DNA from: Pseudarthrobacter sp. NBSH8
GTDB lineage: Bacteria > Actinomycetota > Actinomycetes > Actinomycetales > Micrococcaceae
DNA length: 64,000 nucleotides
Assembly: GCF_014217545.1 (NCBI RefSeq)
Contig: NZ_CP043178.1
Coordinates: 2,914,001 to 2,978,000, forward strand
Direction: 5' to 3'
Every line of letters starts with the position of its first letter. Position 1 is the first letter of the stretch. The translations under genes and the position numbers were made by a program. A model generated the notes under the pieces. That model made no database searches. It was given only the letters and a program-made list of their open reading frames with translations, and had not been told where the DNA came from. Positions 23,436 through 35,841 of this stretch are shown piece by piece.

Positions 23436-25025
23436 CTATTCCCACTCGATGGTTCCCGGCGGCTTGCTGGTTACGTCCAGCACCACCCGGTTGACGCCTT
23501 CCACCTCGTTGGTGATCCGGTTCGAAATCCGGGCCAGGAGATCGTACGGCAGGCGGGACCAGTCCGCCGTCATGGCGTCCTCGGACGAAACGGGACGGAG
23601 CACAATCGGGTGGCCGTACGTGCGGCCGTCACCCATGACGCCGACACTGCGGACGTCGGCCAGGAGGACTACCGGCATCTGCCACACCTCGTTGTCCAGC
23701 CCGGCTGCGGTCAGCTCGGCACGCGCGATGGCGTCTGCCTTGCGGAGCAGGTCCAGGCGCTCCTGGGTGATGTCGCCGACGATGCGGATTCCCAGTCCGG
23801 GGCCGGGGAACGGCTGGCGCCCGACGATTTCCTGTGGCAGGCCCAGCTGGGCGCCCACGGCGCGGACCTCGTCCTTGAACAGTGCGCGGAGGGGTTCAAC
23901 CAGTTCGAACTGCAGGTCCTCGGGAAGGCCACCGACGTTGTGGTGGCTCTTGATGTTCGCGGCACCTTCGCCGCCGCCGGATTCGACGACGTCCGGGTAC
24001 AGCGTGCCCTGGACCAGGAACTTGATCTTCTCGCCGTGGGCCGCGGCCTCGGCGATGATGGCCAGCTCGGCCTCTTCGAACGCGCGGATGAACTCGCGGC
24101 CGATGATCTTACGCTTGGTTTCCGGATCGCTGACGCCGGCCAGGGCCGACAGGAAACGCTCCTGCTCGTTGGCTACGTACAGCTTGACGCCGGTGGCGGC
24201 AACGAAGTCGCGTTCAACCTGTTCGGCTTCGCCTTCGCGCAACAGGCCGTGGTCAACGAACACACAGGTCAGCTGGTCGCCAACGGCCCGCTGAACGAGC
24301 GCCGCCGCAACGGCAGAGTCAACGCCGCCGGAGAGCCCGCAGATAACCCGGGCGTCGCCGATCTGCTTACGGATCCGGTCCACCTGCTCCTCGAGGATGT
24401 TCCCCGTGGTCCAGTTGGGCTCCAGCTTTGCGCCCTTGAACAGGAAGTTTTCCAGCACCTGCTGGCCATAGGCCGAGTGCTTGACCTCGGGGTGCCACTG
24501 CACGCCGTAGAGGGCCTTCTCTTCGTTGGCGAAGGCAGCCACTTCAGCGCCGGCCGTCGTCGCCAGCACTTCGAAGCCTTCGGGGGCCTCGTGCACAGAG
24601 TCGCCGTGGCTCATCCAGGTGTTCTGGTGCTGCGGCATCCCTTCGAGGACGGAGCGGCCCTCACCGAGGATGGTGGTTTCGGTGGAGCCGTACTCGCGCA
24701 GGCCGGTCTTGTCGACCTTCCCGCCCAGGGCATTGGCCATGGCCTGGAAGCCGTAGCAGATGCCGAAGACCGGAATGCCGGCCTCAAACAGGTCGGCGCC
24801 GACGGCGGGTGCCCCGTCCGCGTAAACGCTGGAGGGACCACCGGAAAGGATGATGGCGGCGGGGTCCTTGGCCAGGAGCTGCTCGGTGGTGAAGGTATGC
24901 GGAACCACTTCCGAATACACATTCGCTTCCCGGACGCGGCGGGCAATCAGCTGCGCGTACTGGGCACCGTAGTCAACAACCAGCACCGGCTTCTGGGAAG
25001 TCTGGGATGCAGTGGGAGTAGTCAC
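23436..25025 (-). CDS. guaA: GMP synthase (glutamine-hydrolysing)
   Basis: 529 aa, full length, from GTG 25025. The class I amidotransferase domain has the nucleophile in '[10 protein letters not shown]' and the His/Glu pair in 'GVQWHPEV'. The ATP-pyrophosphatase domain has the PP-loop '[12 protein letters not shown]', and the C-terminal dimerisation domain ends 'KPPGTIEWE'. It amidates XMP to GMP, the step after GuaB (32035-33546). It is followed by a strong hairpin terminator. Confidence 0.97.
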   Translation of the reverse strand: MTTPTASQTSQKPVLVVDYGAQYAQLIARRVREANVYSEVVPHTFTTEQLLAKDPAAIILSGGPSSVYADGAPAVGADLFEAGIPVFGICYGFQAMANALGGKVDKTGLREYGSTETTILGEGRSVLEGMPQHQNTWMSHGDSVHEAPEGFEVLATTAGAEVAAFANEEKALYGVQWHPEVKHSAYGQQVLENFLFKGAKLEPNWTTGNILEEQVDRIRKQIGDARVICGLSGGVDSAVAAALVQRAVGDQLTCVFVDHGLLREGEAEQVERDFVAATGVKLYVANEQERFLSALAGVSDPETKRKIIGREFIRAFEEAELAIIAEAAAHGEKIKFLVQGTLYPDVVESGGGEGAANIKSHHNVGGLPEDLQFELVEPLRALFKDEVRAVGAQLGLPQEIVGRQPFPGPGLGIRIVGDITQERLDLLRKADAIARAELTAAGLDNEVWQMPVVLLADVRSVGVMGDGRTYGHPIVLRPVSSEDAMTADWSRLPYDLLARISNRITNEVEGVNRVVLDVTSKPPGTIEWE

Positions 25026-25126
25026 CGCACTAGCCTACTTGCGTGGTCGCCCTGCCGCACCTTGGCGGGCCCCGCTGTGACGGAGCAGACTCTCCCCGTC
25101 CCGGCGGCGCTCCCGTTTACGCCGTC

Positions 25127-25627
25127 TCAGTAGCGCTGTGTGGCCTGGGGGTTCGCCGCCAGTTCAGCCTCCACCTCGGCGTGGAACTTCTTCTCCACGA
25201 TAAAGGAAAGGAAAGGCACCACGCCTCCCAGTGCCAGGAGGATCAGCTTCATAAAAGGCCACCGCATCAGCGACCACAGGCGGAAGTTGGAGATCAGGTA
25301 AACCACGTACATCCAGCCGTGGAGGATCAGCACGGCGACGGAGATGTTCACGCCGCCCTCCACGCCCTTGGGCTCGGCGTCGGCGAAACCCAGGCCGAAC
25401 GGCTGCCCCGTGCCGGCGCTGGTGCCGCCGGCAAAAAGGTACTGGCCAAAGGCGTAACGTGCGATGAGTTCGGCGCAGAGCAGCAGCAGCATGGCGCCGG
25501 TGAGGTACGCCAGCACCTTGTAGAACTTCAGGGCGGAACGGATCTGCCGCTCGGTACCGCCGAAGCGGCGCTTCTTGCCCTTGCCCTGCGCAGGTCCCTG
25601 CTGGATGGCCGGTTTCGGTTCGATCAT
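25127..25627 (-). CDS. DUF3817 membrane protein
   Basis: 166 aa with a basic N-terminus and about three hydrophobic segments ('VLAYLTGAMLLLLCAELIARY', 'SVAVLILHGWMYVVYLISN', 'LILLALGGVVPFLSFIVE'). The 'HGWMYVVYL' signature is typical of DUF3817 proteins, whose function is unknown. The start overlaps the SURF1 stop by 4 bp (ATGA), so the pair is co-translated. Confidence 0.85.
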   Translation of the reverse strand: MIEPKPAIQQGPAQGKGKKRRFGGTERQIRSALKFYKVLAYLTGAMLLLLCAELIARYAFGQYLFAGGTSAGTGQPFGLGFADAEPKGVEGGVNISVAVLILHGWMYVVYLISNFRLWSLMRWPFMKLILLALGGVVPFLSFIVEKKFHAEVEAELAANPQATQRY

Positions 25628-26475
25628 GGCTTTACCTTTTGTTGGAGCTGTTCAGAGGTTGCTTCGGCGGGCGGAGCATCATGGTGAGGATTGTCGTCGA
25701 GTTCCTCTTCGAGGTCCCGCCGGTAGTCGTCCTTCACGAGGCGCCACCAGATAAACAGGGCGAAGCCAGCGAACACCACCCACTCGAGCGAGTAGAAGAG
25801 ATTGAGCCAGTTGACTTGCTGGGCGGGCGGCTGGGGACCGATTTCCAGGGGCTTCAGGGCTCCGTCAACGGCCGCCGCGGACAGGTCGGACCCGGCGGCC
25901 AGTTCCGAGGTCGCGGCCACGAATCCCGGGTACATGCTGATGTCCCAGTAGTTGATGAGTTCGGCAACCGACACGGCAGAGGCGCGTCCGGCGTCCGGCG
26001 CGGTGGACGGCAGCGGCGATTCAGACGGCAGCAGCCGTCCGGTCAGGTTCACAATGCCCGACGGCGGTGCGCCGGCGTCGTCGGGATCTGCCACCCAGCC
26101 GCGGGCTACGGGAATCCAGGTCTGCGGGGAAGCCGCGACACCGGTGACCGCGGGCGCTCCGGTCACGGCGAAGGCGGAAACCACCCAGTAGCCGTTCTCG
26201 CCATTCTTCAGGCGTTCTGGCACCAGAACCTGTTTGGCGGGGTCGTAGGTTCCTTCGGCGGAGACCATCTGGTCTGACACTGACCCGGGGAAGAATGATC
26301 CGGGGACAAGCGTCTCCGTCAGCACCCTCACGTCCTCGGTGTCGGGATTCACCGCAACCTCGGGCTGCGTGGAGCGCCCGAACTGCCACTGGCTGAGCAG
26401 GACAAACACCCCGGAGACAACGATCGCGAAGACCAGGCCTGCGATCCATCGGGGCTTAAGGGCTGTTTTCCACAC
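25624..26475 (-). CDS. SURF1-family protein
   Basis: 283 aa with the SURF1 layout: an N-terminal transmembrane helix ('WIAGLVFAIVVSGVFVLLSQWQFGR', with the family's W-Q-x-x-R), a large extracytoplasmic domain containing 'WIPVARGWV', and a second helix near residue 240 ('LFYSLEWVVFAGFALFIWW'). SURF1 proteins assist cytochrome c oxidase assembly. The cytoplasmic tail is acidic. It is paired with the DUF3817 gene downstream. Confidence 0.88.
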   Translation of the reverse strand: MWKTALKPRWIAGLVFAIVVSGVFVLLSQWQFGRSTQPEVAVNPDTEDVRVLTETLVPGSFFPGSVSDQMVSAEGTYDPAKQVLVPERLKNGENGYWVVSAFAVTGAPAVTGVAASPQTWIPVARGWVADPDDAGAPPSGIVNLTGRLLPSESPLPSTAPDAGRASAVSVAELINYWDISMYPGFVAATSELAAGSDLSAAAVDGALKPLEIGPQPPAQQVNWLNLFYSLEWVVFAGFALFIWWRLVKDDYRRDLEEELDDNPHHDAPPAEATSEQLQQKVKP

Positions 26476-26585
26476 GTCTTAACCGTACTTCGTTCCTCTG
26501 TAGAACAACTAATAGCCTGCCCTAGAGTGGGGCAGCCGGGTCCCTACGTGGCGACGGAGTCGACACGAAAGGGCCTGCCCCAATC

Positions 26586-27074
26586 TCAGTGGTCGAAGAA
26601 CACCAGGCTCGAGTTGATGAGTTCGGCGATGACTTCGGCATCGTAGGCCCGGCGCAGCGACTCCCGAAAGGATTCCTTGGACAGGGAGCGCGCCAGCGTG
26701 GCCAGGACTTCGAGGTGATCGGAAAACGAGCTTGCCGGAGTGGCGATCAGGAGGATGACGGTGGCCGGACCGTCAGCGGCACCGAAGTCCAGGGAGTGGC
26801 CGTATTTGGTGATGCCCACGGCGATGGACGTCCGCGAGACGAATTCGCTGCGGGCGTGCGGGAGCCCGATCCCGCCCGGCAGGCCGGTGGCGAGCTGGTG
26901 TTCGCGGGCGTTGACGTGCTCCAGGAACCCCGGCAGGTCTGTGACGCGCCCGGCGGCGAAGAGGCGTTCTGCGAGTTGCGCCGCGGCGTCCGACTTGCCC
27001 GTTGCTTCCAACTCCAGAATCACCAGATCGGAGGTGGTGAGATCGGCATCGTACCGGTCAAGTGGTTCCGCCAA
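26586..27074 (-). CDS. PTS EIIA domain protein (fructose/nitrogen type)
   Basis: 162-aa stand-alone EIIA of the PTS_EIIA_2 family. The phosphorylated His lies in 'GIGLPHARSEFV' (~residue 72), with 'GKSDAAAQLAERLFAAGRV' near the start. The start appears to be TTG 27074 behind AAGGGA. No EIIB or EIIC gene is adjacent, so it may serve a transporter encoded elsewhere or act in regulation. It lies 45 bp downstream of glpD on the same strand. Confidence 0.85.
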   Translation of the reverse strand: MAEPLDRYDADLTTSDLVILELEATGKSDAAAQLAERLFAAGRVTDLPGFLEHVNAREHQLATGLPGGIGLPHARSEFVSRTSIAVGITKYGHSLDFGAADGPATVILLIATPASSFSDHLEVLATLARSLSKESFRESLRRAYDAEVIAELINSSLVFFDH

Positions 27075-27119
27075 GGCGTATCCCTTCAGTCAGGAGAAAT
27101 GCTGGTATGCGGTGCCGCC

Positions 27120-28859
27120 TCAGCGCAAGGGGACAATGTCCTCCACACCCAGCCGTGCGGCGTCGGCGGATTCGTCGTCCGGCTGCTGCTGGCTCAGCCG
27201 TTCAGCTTCAACGCGTGCTATGTAGTGCTTTATTTCGCTTTCGCGTTGTACATCGCTCCAGCCAAGGACTTCGCCCATAAGTTTAGCGACAACCGGCACC
27301 GCCGATACACCACGGTCCCAGGCCTCGATGGAGATGCGTGTCCGCCGGGTCAGCACGTCATGGACATGCCGGGCGCCCTCGTGGGTTGCGGCGTACACGG
27401 CTTCGGCCTGCAGGTAATCGTCAGCACCGGGTAACGGCTCTGCCAATTCGGGATTCCGGGCGATGATGTCCAGTACCTCCGGAGTCATGGACCCGTAGCG
27501 GTTCAGCAGGTGCTCCACCCGGGCCACGTGTACGCCGGACTCTTCGGCGGTCCTGCTCCTGCGGTTCCAGGCGGCCTTGAATCCGCCGGCACCGAGCAGC
27601 GGGATGGTTTCGGTGCAGCTCGCCGGGACCCGCTCATCCATGGTGCGGGTGGCCTCGTCCACTGCGTCCTTGGCCATAACCCGGTAGGTGGTCCATTTGC
27701 CGCCGGCCACCACCACCAGGCCCGGTACGGGGTGGGCCACGATGTGTTCACGCGACAGTTTCGCCGTGGAATCGTTCTCCCCCGCCAGGAGGGGGCGCAG
27801 TCCGGCGTAGACGCCTTCAACGTCCTCCCTGGTCAGCGGGCGTTTCAGGACCCGGTTGACGTGCTCGAGGATGTAGTCGATGTCCTTGCTGGAGGCCGCC
27901 GGGTGGGCCTTGTCTAGGTTCCACTCAGTGTCCGTGGTGCCGATGATCCAGTGCCTGCCCCACGGAATAACGAAGAGCACGGACTTTTCGGTGCGCAGGA
28001 TCAGCCCAACCGTGGACTGGAACCGGTCGCGGGGCACTACGAGGTGGATGCCCTTGGACGCCCGGACTTTGAGCTGCCCCCGGTCCGTGACCATCGCCTG
28101 GGTTTCGTCAGTCCATACACCGGTGGCGTTGATGACCTGCTTGGCTTTGACGTTGAAGTGCGTACCGTCCTCGTGGTTGACCACTTTGGCCCCCACCACG
28201 CGTTCACCTTCCCGCAGGAAGTCCACCACCGCCATCTGGTTCACCGCATGGGCGCCGTAGTGTGCGGCCGTCCGGACGAGGTTTGCCACGTACTTGGCGT
28301 CATCCACCTGGCCGTCGTAATAGCGGATGGAGCCCACAAAGGCGTCTTTTTTCAGGCTGGGGGCGGCTCTGAGGGTGCCCCGCCTGCTGAGGTGCTTGTG
28401 GAACGGCACGCCGCGGCTGTGCCCGCCGCTAATGGACATGGCGTCATAGAGTGCGATCCCGGCGCCCACATAGGGCCGCTCGAGGAACGGTTTGGTCAGC
28501 GGATACAGGAACGGCACGGGCCGGGCCAGGTGCGGTGCCAGGACCGAAAGAATCAGGCCGCGTTCGTGCAGCGCTTCCTTCACCAGCCCGAAATCCAGCA
28601 TCTCCAGGTAGCGCAGGCCGCCGTGGATCAGCTTGGAGGAACGCGACGACGTGCCGGCCGCCCAGTCGCTGGCCTCCACAATCCCCACACTGAGGCCTCG
28701 GGTCACGGCGTCCAGCGCCGCTCCGGCGCCCACGATGCCGCCGCCGACGATCAGGATGTCCAGTTCGTTGACGGGTTCCGAGGTAGCCCTGAGCCTGGCG
28801 ATCGATGCTTCCCTGGCCGCGGGACCAAGGACCCCGCCTTCGTTTGGAACATTGTTCAC
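27120..28859 (-). CDS. glpD: Glycerol-3-phosphate dehydrogenase, FAD-dependent
   Basis: 579 aa from GTG 28859, chosen because AGGGAGG lies 7 bp upstream. The N-terminal Rossmann motif is 'DILIVGGGIVGAGAALDAVTRG', followed by 'SSRSSKLIHGGLRYLEMLDFGLV', the classic GlpD flavin-site region, and a C-terminal helical domain. It oxidises glycerol-3-phosphate to DHAP at the membrane and feeds the quinone pool. An in-frame start at 28901 would add 14 residues. Confidence 0.95.
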   Translation of the reverse strand: MNNVPNEGGVLGPAAREASIARLRATSEPVNELDILIVGGGIVGAGAALDAVTRGLSVGIVEASDWAAGTSSRSSKLIHGGLRYLEMLDFGLVKEALHERGLILSVLAPHLARPVPFLYPLTKPFLERPYVGAGIALYDAMSISGGHSRGVPFHKHLSRRGTLRAAPSLKKDAFVGSIRYYDGQVDDAKYVANLVRTAAHYGAHAVNQMAVVDFLREGERVVGAKVVNHEDGTHFNVKAKQVINATGVWTDETQAMVTDRGQLKVRASKGIHLVVPRDRFQSTVGLILRTEKSVLFVIPWGRHWIIGTTDTEWNLDKAHPAASSKDIDYILEHVNRVLKRPLTREDVEGVYAGLRPLLAGENDSTAKLSREHIVAHPVPGLVVVAGGKWTTYRVMAKDAVDEATRTMDERVPASCTETIPLLGAGGFKAAWNRRSRTAEESGVHVARVEHLLNRYGSMTPEVLDIIARNPELAEPLPGADDYLQAEAVYAATHEGARHVHDVLTRRTRISIEAWDRGVSAVPVVAKLMGEVLGWSDVQRESEIKHYIARVEAERLSQQQPDDESADAARLGVEDIVPLR

Positions 28860-28995
28860 TGAACGCCTCCCTTGCCGCTGCTGCCGGTAGTTAATCAACA
28901 TTACTTCTTTGCTGCCCGGTTGGGCAGGGCAGGGTCCACCGACGGAGGCGCTCCGGATGACGTCAGCGGTATCCGCCGCTCACTGTTTGAGGCTG

Positions 28996-30132
28996 TCAGT
29001 TACCGGTGTATGGAGAAACTACGACGTCGACGCGCTGGAATTCCTTGAGGTCCGAATAGCCGGTGGTCGCCATCGAACGGCGGAGTGCGCCGATCAGGTT
29101 GGACGTGCCGTTGGTGTGATGGCCGGGCCCGAATAGCACCTCTTCGAGCGGTCCGACGGTGCCGACGTTGGCGCGGTCACCGCGGGGAAGCTCCAGGTGG
29201 TGGGCCTCCTGGCCCCAGTGCCAGCCCTTGCCGGGGGCTTCTTCGGCGCGGGCGAGGGCGCTGCCCAGCATCACGGCGTCGGCGCCCATGGCAATTGCCT
29301 TGACGATGTCACCTGAGGTGCCCATGCCGCCGTCGGCAATGACATGGACGTACCGTCCGCCGGACTCGTCCATGTAGTCACGGCGGGCGGCCGCGACGTC
29401 GGAGATGGCGGAAGCCATGGGCGAGTGGATGCCCAGGGCACGCCGGGTGGTGGCGGTGGCTCCGCCGCCGAAGCCGACCAGGACGCCGGCGGCGCCGGTG
29501 CGCATCAGGTGCAAAGCGGGCGTGTAGCCGGCCGCGCCGCCCACAATCACAGGGACGTCCAGTTCGTAGATGAACTGCTTGAGGTTCAGGGGTTCGTGGT
29601 CTTTCGAGACGTGCTCGGCTGACACTGTGGTGCCGCGGATGACGAAGATGTCGACGCCGGCAGCCACCACGGTTTTGTAGTGTTCCTGGGTGCGCTGCGG
29701 GGTCAGTGAGCCCGCCACCGTAACACCGGCGGCGCGGATCTCGGCGAGGCGGGAGGTGATCAGTTCCGGCTGGATGGGGGCACGGTACAGCTCCTGCATC
29801 CGGCCGGTCACCGCGGGGCTGTTGACCTCGTCCTGGAGGGCCGCGATCTCGTCAAGGATGGACTGCGGGTCCTCGTAGCGGGTCCAGAGGCCTTCGAGGT
29901 CCAGCACGCCGAGTCCGCCCAGCCGGCCCAAAGCGATGGCCGTCTCCGGGGACATGGCCGAATCCATGGGGGCGGCAATCACGGGCATGTCGAACTTGTA
30001 GGCATCGATCTGCCAGGAAACGGAAACGTCCTTGGGGTCGCGGGTACGACGGTTGGGGATAATCGCAATGTCATCCAGGGAGTAGGCACGACGCCCACGC
30101 TTGCCACGGCCGATCTCGATCTCGTAAGTCAC
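28996..30132 (-). CDS. guaB3: GuaB3-family IMP dehydrogenase-related protein
   Basis: 378 aa beginning [17 protein letters not shown]. It has an IMPDH-like barrel without CBS domains ('[16 protein letters not shown]', '[28 protein letters not shown]'). GuaB3 proteins are an actinobacterial paralogue group beside GuaB. I do not find the IMPDH catalytic-Cys loop (GPGSICTT), so IMP dehydrogenation should not be assumed. The start overlaps the ABC exporter stop by 4 bp. Confidence 0.88.
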   Translation of the reverse strand: MTYEIEIGRGKRGRRAYSLDDIAIIPNRRTRDPKDVSVSWQIDAYKFDMPVIAAPMDSAMSPETAIALGRLGGLGVLDLEGLWTRYEDPQSILDEIAALQDEVNSPAVTGRMQELYRAPIQPELITSRLAEIRAAGVTVAGSLTPQRTQEHYKTVVAAGVDIFVIRGTTVSAEHVSKDHEPLNLKQFIYELDVPVIVGGAAGYTPALHLMRTGAAGVLVGFGGGATATTRRALGIHSPMASAISDVAAARRDYMDESGGRYVHVIADGGMGTSGDIVKAIAMGADAVMLGSALARAEEAPGKGWHWGQEAHHLELPRGDRANVGTVGPLEEVLFGPGHHTNGTSNLIGALRRSMATTGYSDLKEFQRVDVVVSPYTGN

Positions 30133-31991
30133 TGCTCTAGGTTATCCTCCACGGCTGTCAACTGCGATTCGAACATCCTGAAGTAGCGGCCGCGCAAGGC
30201 CACCAGCTCCTTGTGCGTCCCCTGTTCCACAATCTGACCGTCTTCGAGCATGTAGACAATGTCGGCCTTCTCAATGGTGGCGAGCCGGTGGCTGATGGCA
30301 ATGATGGTGCTGCTGCGGTCCGCGAACAGCCGGGTGAAGATCCGGTGCTCGGCCAGCGCGTCAATTGCAGATGTCGGCTCGTCCATCACCATGAAGGTGG
30401 CGTTGCGGTAGAAGTTCCGGGCCATCGCGAGCCGCTGCCACTGGCCGCCGGAGAGCCCGCTCCCCTTCCGGCCGCGCGGATCCTCCATCCAGTTGCTGAC
30501 GTAGTTATCCAGGCCGTTAGGCAGCTTATTGATGAACTCCAACGCTTCGGCGTCGCTGGCCGCCCGGCGGATCCGTTCATCATCCCGGGGCGACTCGACG
30601 TCGCCAAAGCGGATGTTGTCGGCGGCAGTGGCGAACTCGTATTTCAGAAACTCCTGGCTCAGCACCGCCAGGTGGCGGTGCCAGGACTTCACGTCGACGG
30701 CGGCGAGATCGACGCCGTCGAGCATTACCTGCCCTGAGTCCGGCCGGTAGAGTCCGGCGAGGATTCGGATCAGGGTGGACTTTCCGGCCCCGTTCTCACC
30801 TACGACGGCGATGTGCTGCCCCTCGTGGATGGTCATGTTGATGCCGCGGATCACCTCGGTGTCGCTGCCTGTGTAGGTGAAGCGGATGTCGCGCAGTTCC
30901 ACTGTGTTGGGTGCCTGCAGCAGCGGCGGCGAATGGTCCGAATGCACGTGCATGGCCATGAACAGCTCGTAGTCCTTGAGATTGGCGAGGTCCTCGTCAA
31001 TCGAACTGAGGGAGGAGACCAGGCTGTTGGCTGTGGACAATGCGCGGCTGACGATCTGCTGGACATAGAGGAACTGGCCAACAGGCTGGGCGCGGGCGAT
31101 GATCTGGCCCACCACCCAGATCAGGGAGATCACCTCGGCGCCGTACTGCAGGGCATCGGCGGCGAGTTGCTTGGGAATGTAGCGCTTCTGGAAGTCCAGG
31201 CGGCGCCGCTCATCAGCATCGCGCAGCCGGGAGCGGAGATCCATCAGGTAACGGACAATCCCGTAGAGCCGCATCTCGGCGATGTGCTGCGGGCGGAGCA
31301 GGTTGGTTTCGATCATCCGCCGCTGCCGGCGGGAGTCCACCTGCGTGTTCCAGTGGGCGATCTGTTCGCGCGAGAGCTTGAACTGCAGGTAGACGCTGGG
31401 CACGATGGCCACCAGGACAATCACCGCAATCCACCAGCTGACCAGAAGCAGGGCTCCCACGGCCAGGATCACCGAGACCAGCTGGGTGAAGATGGCCGCG
31501 ATCCGGTCCAGCACGCGCGCATAGGAATCGGAGAACCGCTTGGCCCGGTCGTAGAGGTCGACGGTTACTTTGTCGTCGTACCACCAGAACTCCAGGGCCA
31601 GGAAGCGCTCATACATCTGGTCGCCCACAATGGCGCCCACCTTGAAGCTCATGAGCTGCTGAATGAAGCGGTCCACGCTGCTGAAGCCGCCCCAGAAGAG
31701 CCCCAGGGCAGCCGTGATGATGACGTACACAATGGCCTGCTGGCCTGCTGCGGAATCACCGGAGTAGGCGGCCGCCAGCGCCGTGGTGGTCAGCGCTGCG
31801 AAGTAGGTGGTCACCAACGGCAGCGTCGCCGAAATGAGCGAACCGACTACTTTCATCACGACGGCGGCTGGCGAGGCCCGGAAGCTGACCCGCAGCACCT
31901 GCGCCACAGCCCGGGCGTACGGCTTCAGGGCCAACCGCCGCTGAGGGTCCTTTTTTTGGTTCAGCTCGGCGGGATGGCGTGGATGGGACAT
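30129..31991 (-). CDS. ABC exporter (fused transmembrane and ATPase domains)
   Basis: 620 aa. An N-terminal transmembrane domain with about six helices (~35-320) is followed by an ABC ATPase: Walker A 'GENGAGKST' (~residue 405), signature 'LSGGQWQRLAMAR', Walker B 'FMVMDEPTSAID' and the switch His in 'IIAISHRLAT'. It works as a homo- or heterodimer; no partner is adjacent. It sits between guaB and guaB3, so it may be co-expressed with purine genes. The substrate is unknown. Confidence 0.9.
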   Translation of the reverse strand: MSHPRHPAELNQKKDPQRRLALKPYARAVAQVLRVSFRASPAAVVMKVVGSLISATLPLVTTYFAALTTTALAAAYSGDSAAGQQAIVYVIITAALGLFWGGFSSVDRFIQQLMSFKVGAIVGDQMYERFLALEFWWYDDKVTVDLYDRAKRFSDSYARVLDRIAAIFTQLVSVILAVGALLLVSWWIAVIVLVAIVPSVYLQFKLSREQIAHWNTQVDSRRQRRMIETNLLRPQHIAEMRLYGIVRYLMDLRSRLRDADERRRLDFQKRYIPKQLAADALQYGAEVISLIWVVGQIIARAQPVGQFLYVQQIVSRALSTANSLVSSLSSIDEDLANLKDYELFMAMHVHSDHSPPLLQAPNTVELRDIRFTYTGSDTEVIRGINMTIHEGQHIAVVGENGAGKSTLIRILAGLYRPDSGQVMLDGVDLAAVDVKSWHRHLAVLSQEFLKYEFATAADNIRFGDVESPRDDERIRRAASDAEALEFINKLPNGLDNYVSNWMEDPRGRKGSGLSGGQWQRLAMARNFYRNATFMVMDEPTSAIDALAEHRIFTRLFADRSSTIIAISHRLATIEKADIVYMLEDGQIVEQGTHKELVALRGRYFRMFESQLTAVEDNLEQ

Positions 31992-32034
31992 GGCTTCAGC
32001 CTAGTTCCCAGCTGTGGACCCACGCCGGTGGGGA

Positions 32035-33636
<1,602 letters not shown>

Positions 33637-33759
33637 TTAGTACATGCGGGTGCCTCATGCGCGGACACCGTGCAGAAAGCTTTGAATAAATATTAGAACC
33701 TCGACGCCGATCCCCCTATTCCGGGAGTCCATTGTGAGCAACGGCACGCAGGGCGCACG

Positions 33760-35841
33760 TCAGTTCCAGCCCGTCGCCGCCAGCAGCCGGTCCTCAAACA
33801 TGGGAATCATGCTTTCCACATACGTCCTGCTGAGGTGGTTGTCGTCCTTGTACACGTAGACGTTGCCTACCACTGCCGGGCAGATACCGCCGGCGCAGAT
33901 GAAGTCGCTAAGGTCCATCAGGTACAACCCGTCCACTTTCCCGCGGTAACTCTCCAGCGGGGACGGCTCCGCCAGCGATTCGTTCAGCGGCGGGTTGCAG
34001 GCCGGGGCGTCCGCGCTGTGGCGCTGGACGCACTCGGGCATGTTGATGGTGAAGCGCGGGTTGTCCCGGATGCCGACGATCTCTATGCCGGCGTCCGCGA
34101 TGGGCTGGATTCCTTCGAGGTACGCGGGCACCTCGGTCTCGAACGGTGCTTCCTCATGAGTCAGGGTGGCCACGGTGAAGACGGCATCGGGCCGGTGTTC
34201 CAGCACGTACGCTGCGCTGGCCCGGTTGTAGGCGTTGCACTCGGCGTTCCGGGTCTCGGATTCGGCCCCGAACCGGCAGGCCGGCATCAGCAGGGTGACC
34301 AGCTCCCAGCCGCGGGCTTCGGCGATGGGAGCCAGGGCGGCAAGATACTGCTGGGCATGGGAGTCGCCCAGGACAACGATCCGTTTGGTGGGGTCGCCTT
34401 CGGGGAGCGCCTGCCGGCACCCTTCCAACACAGGGTCTTCGGTGGCGTTGGGACCGACGCAGGGCGCATCTATGCCGGCCCAGTCGTTGTCCAGCGCCGC
34501 GGGCCCCGGAATGATCCTCCCCTGCGGCGCGGACGCCCCGGCGTTGCCGGGGGCCAGCATGGCGGCTCCCGGCGTCAGCTCGCGGGGCTGGGCGGCAGTG
34601 GCGGCTTCCTCCGCTGTGAGGCTCGTCTGCCAGACCGCCACCGGTCCGGCCAGCAGGGCACAGCTGGCGACGACGACGACGGCGGTGCGCCAGGTGCGCA
34701 CCTGCGGCCAGCGCCACTCCCGGAGGGGTTTTTCCACAAAGCGGGTGGTGAGGACGGCCAGGAACACCGAGGCGGCGATGATTGCCGCGCCCTGGATGAG
34801 GGTGGGCGCCTCGACGCCGGTAGCTGCCAGGGCAAGCACCAGGACGGGCCAGTGCCACAGGTAGAGGGCGTAGGAGTTGTCGCCCAGCGAGACCAGCGGC
34901 TTCCAGCTCAGGAGACGGTCCACGCCGTACGGGCTCCCGCTTTGTCCAGCCACGATGATCGCCGCGGCAGCCAGCGTGGGCCACAGTGCCACGAAACCGG
35001 GGAACGCCCGGTCCACGGTCAGCAACAGACCGCAGGAGACCATGGCCACCAGGCCGGCCCAGCCGAGCACCACACGCAGGAGTTTCCCTGGTTTCACGTA
35101 CGGCAGGACAAGCGCCAGCAGCGAGCCCAGCGCGAATTCCCAAAGCCGCGTCCGGGTGTCGAAGTAGGCGTACGCCTGGTTCGTGGCCGTCTGGTCAACA
35201 GAGAACGCGAGCGAGGCAACGAGGATCCCGGCGAACGCGGCTGCCACTACGGCCCGATAGCTGGCGTTGTACCGGTGCCGGAGGAGCCGCCACAGTACAG
35301 CGGAAGCGGCAAAGACGAGCGGCCACAGGATAAAGACCTGCCCTTGGATGGACAGGGACCAGAAGTGCTGGAGGGGGCTCGCCGCGGCGTGGTCCTGGGC
35401 GTAGTAGTCCACGGCGGTGTCCGCCAGCAGCCAGTTCTGCCGGTACAGCAGCGCCGCCCAGGCCTGATCCAGGATGACGGGCCAGCGGCCTTGCGGGAGG
35501 ATGAGCCAGGTGCCTGCCAGGACCCCGAGGATTACCACGACGGCGGCGGGCAGCAGCCGTTTGAAGAGGTGCAGCCAGTGCCGGAGGAGATTGAGGGAGG
35601 CCCCGGCTTCCACCTTCCGGACGAAGGACAGCGTCAGCAGGAAGGCCGAGATCAGGAGGAAGACATCCACCCCGCCGGACACCCGGCCAAGCCACACATG
35701 GTAAGTCACCACCATCAGTACGGCGAGCGCGCGGAGGCCCTGGACTTCGGGACGGAACGTCAGTTTCCGGACGGGCGTCCGCGTGCCGGTCTTTGCGTCC
35801 AGCGCAGGGCGCGGGGCAGCCTCGGCTGGTGCACTGGACAC
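33760..35841 (-). CDS. Membrane acyltransferase (OafA/AT3) with C-terminal SGNH domain
   Basis: 693 aa. The N-terminal acyltransferase-3 membrane domain (~10 helices) starts 'VQGLRALAVLMVVTYHVWLGRVSGGVDVFLLISAFLLT', with the catalytic His in 'YHVW'. A periplasmic-side SGNH hydrolase domain follows from about residue 470, with 'VVLGDSHAQQYLAAL' (block I) and 'DDNHLS' near the C-terminus (block V His). Such proteins O-acylate cell-surface polysaccharide, peptidoglycan or glycolipid. It stands alone, so the acceptor cannot be named. Confidence 0.9.
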   Translation of the reverse strand: MSSAPAEAAPRPALDAKTGTRTPVRKLTFRPEVQGLRALAVLMVVTYHVWLGRVSGGVDVFLLISAFLLTLSFVRKVEAGASLNLLRHWLHLFKRLLPAAVVVILGVLAGTWLILPQGRWPVILDQAWAALLYRQNWLLADTAVDYYAQDHAAASPLQHFWSLSIQGQVFILWPLVFAASAVLWRLLRHRYNASYRAVVAAAFAGILVASLAFSVDQTATNQAYAYFDTRTRLWEFALGSLLALVLPYVKPGKLLRVVLGWAGLVAMVSCGLLLTVDRAFPGFVALWPTLAAAAIIVAGQSGSPYGVDRLLSWKPLVSLGDNSYALYLWHWPVLVLALAATGVEAPTLIQGAAIIAASVFLAVLTTRFVEKPLREWRWPQVRTWRTAVVVVASCALLAGPVAVWQTSLTAEEAATAAQPRELTPGAAMLAPGNAGASAPQGRIIPGPAALDNDWAGIDAPCVGPNATEDPVLEGCRQALPEGDPTKRIVVLGDSHAQQYLAALAPIAEARGWELVTLLMPACRFGAESETRNAECNAYNRASAAYVLEHRPDAVFTVATLTHEEAPFETEVPAYLEGIQPIADAGIEIVGIRDNPRFTINMPECVQRHSADAPACNPPLNESLAEPSPLESYRGKVDGLYLMDLSDFICAGGICPAVVGNVYVYKDDNHLSRTYVESMIPMFEDRLLAATGWN

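Noticed and set aside
26528..26582. TGGGGCAG / CTGCCCCA complementary arms between the PTS IIA and SURF1 genes as a terminator
   Set aside because: The arms are 39 bases apart with no T-run after either arm; support is too weak to list.
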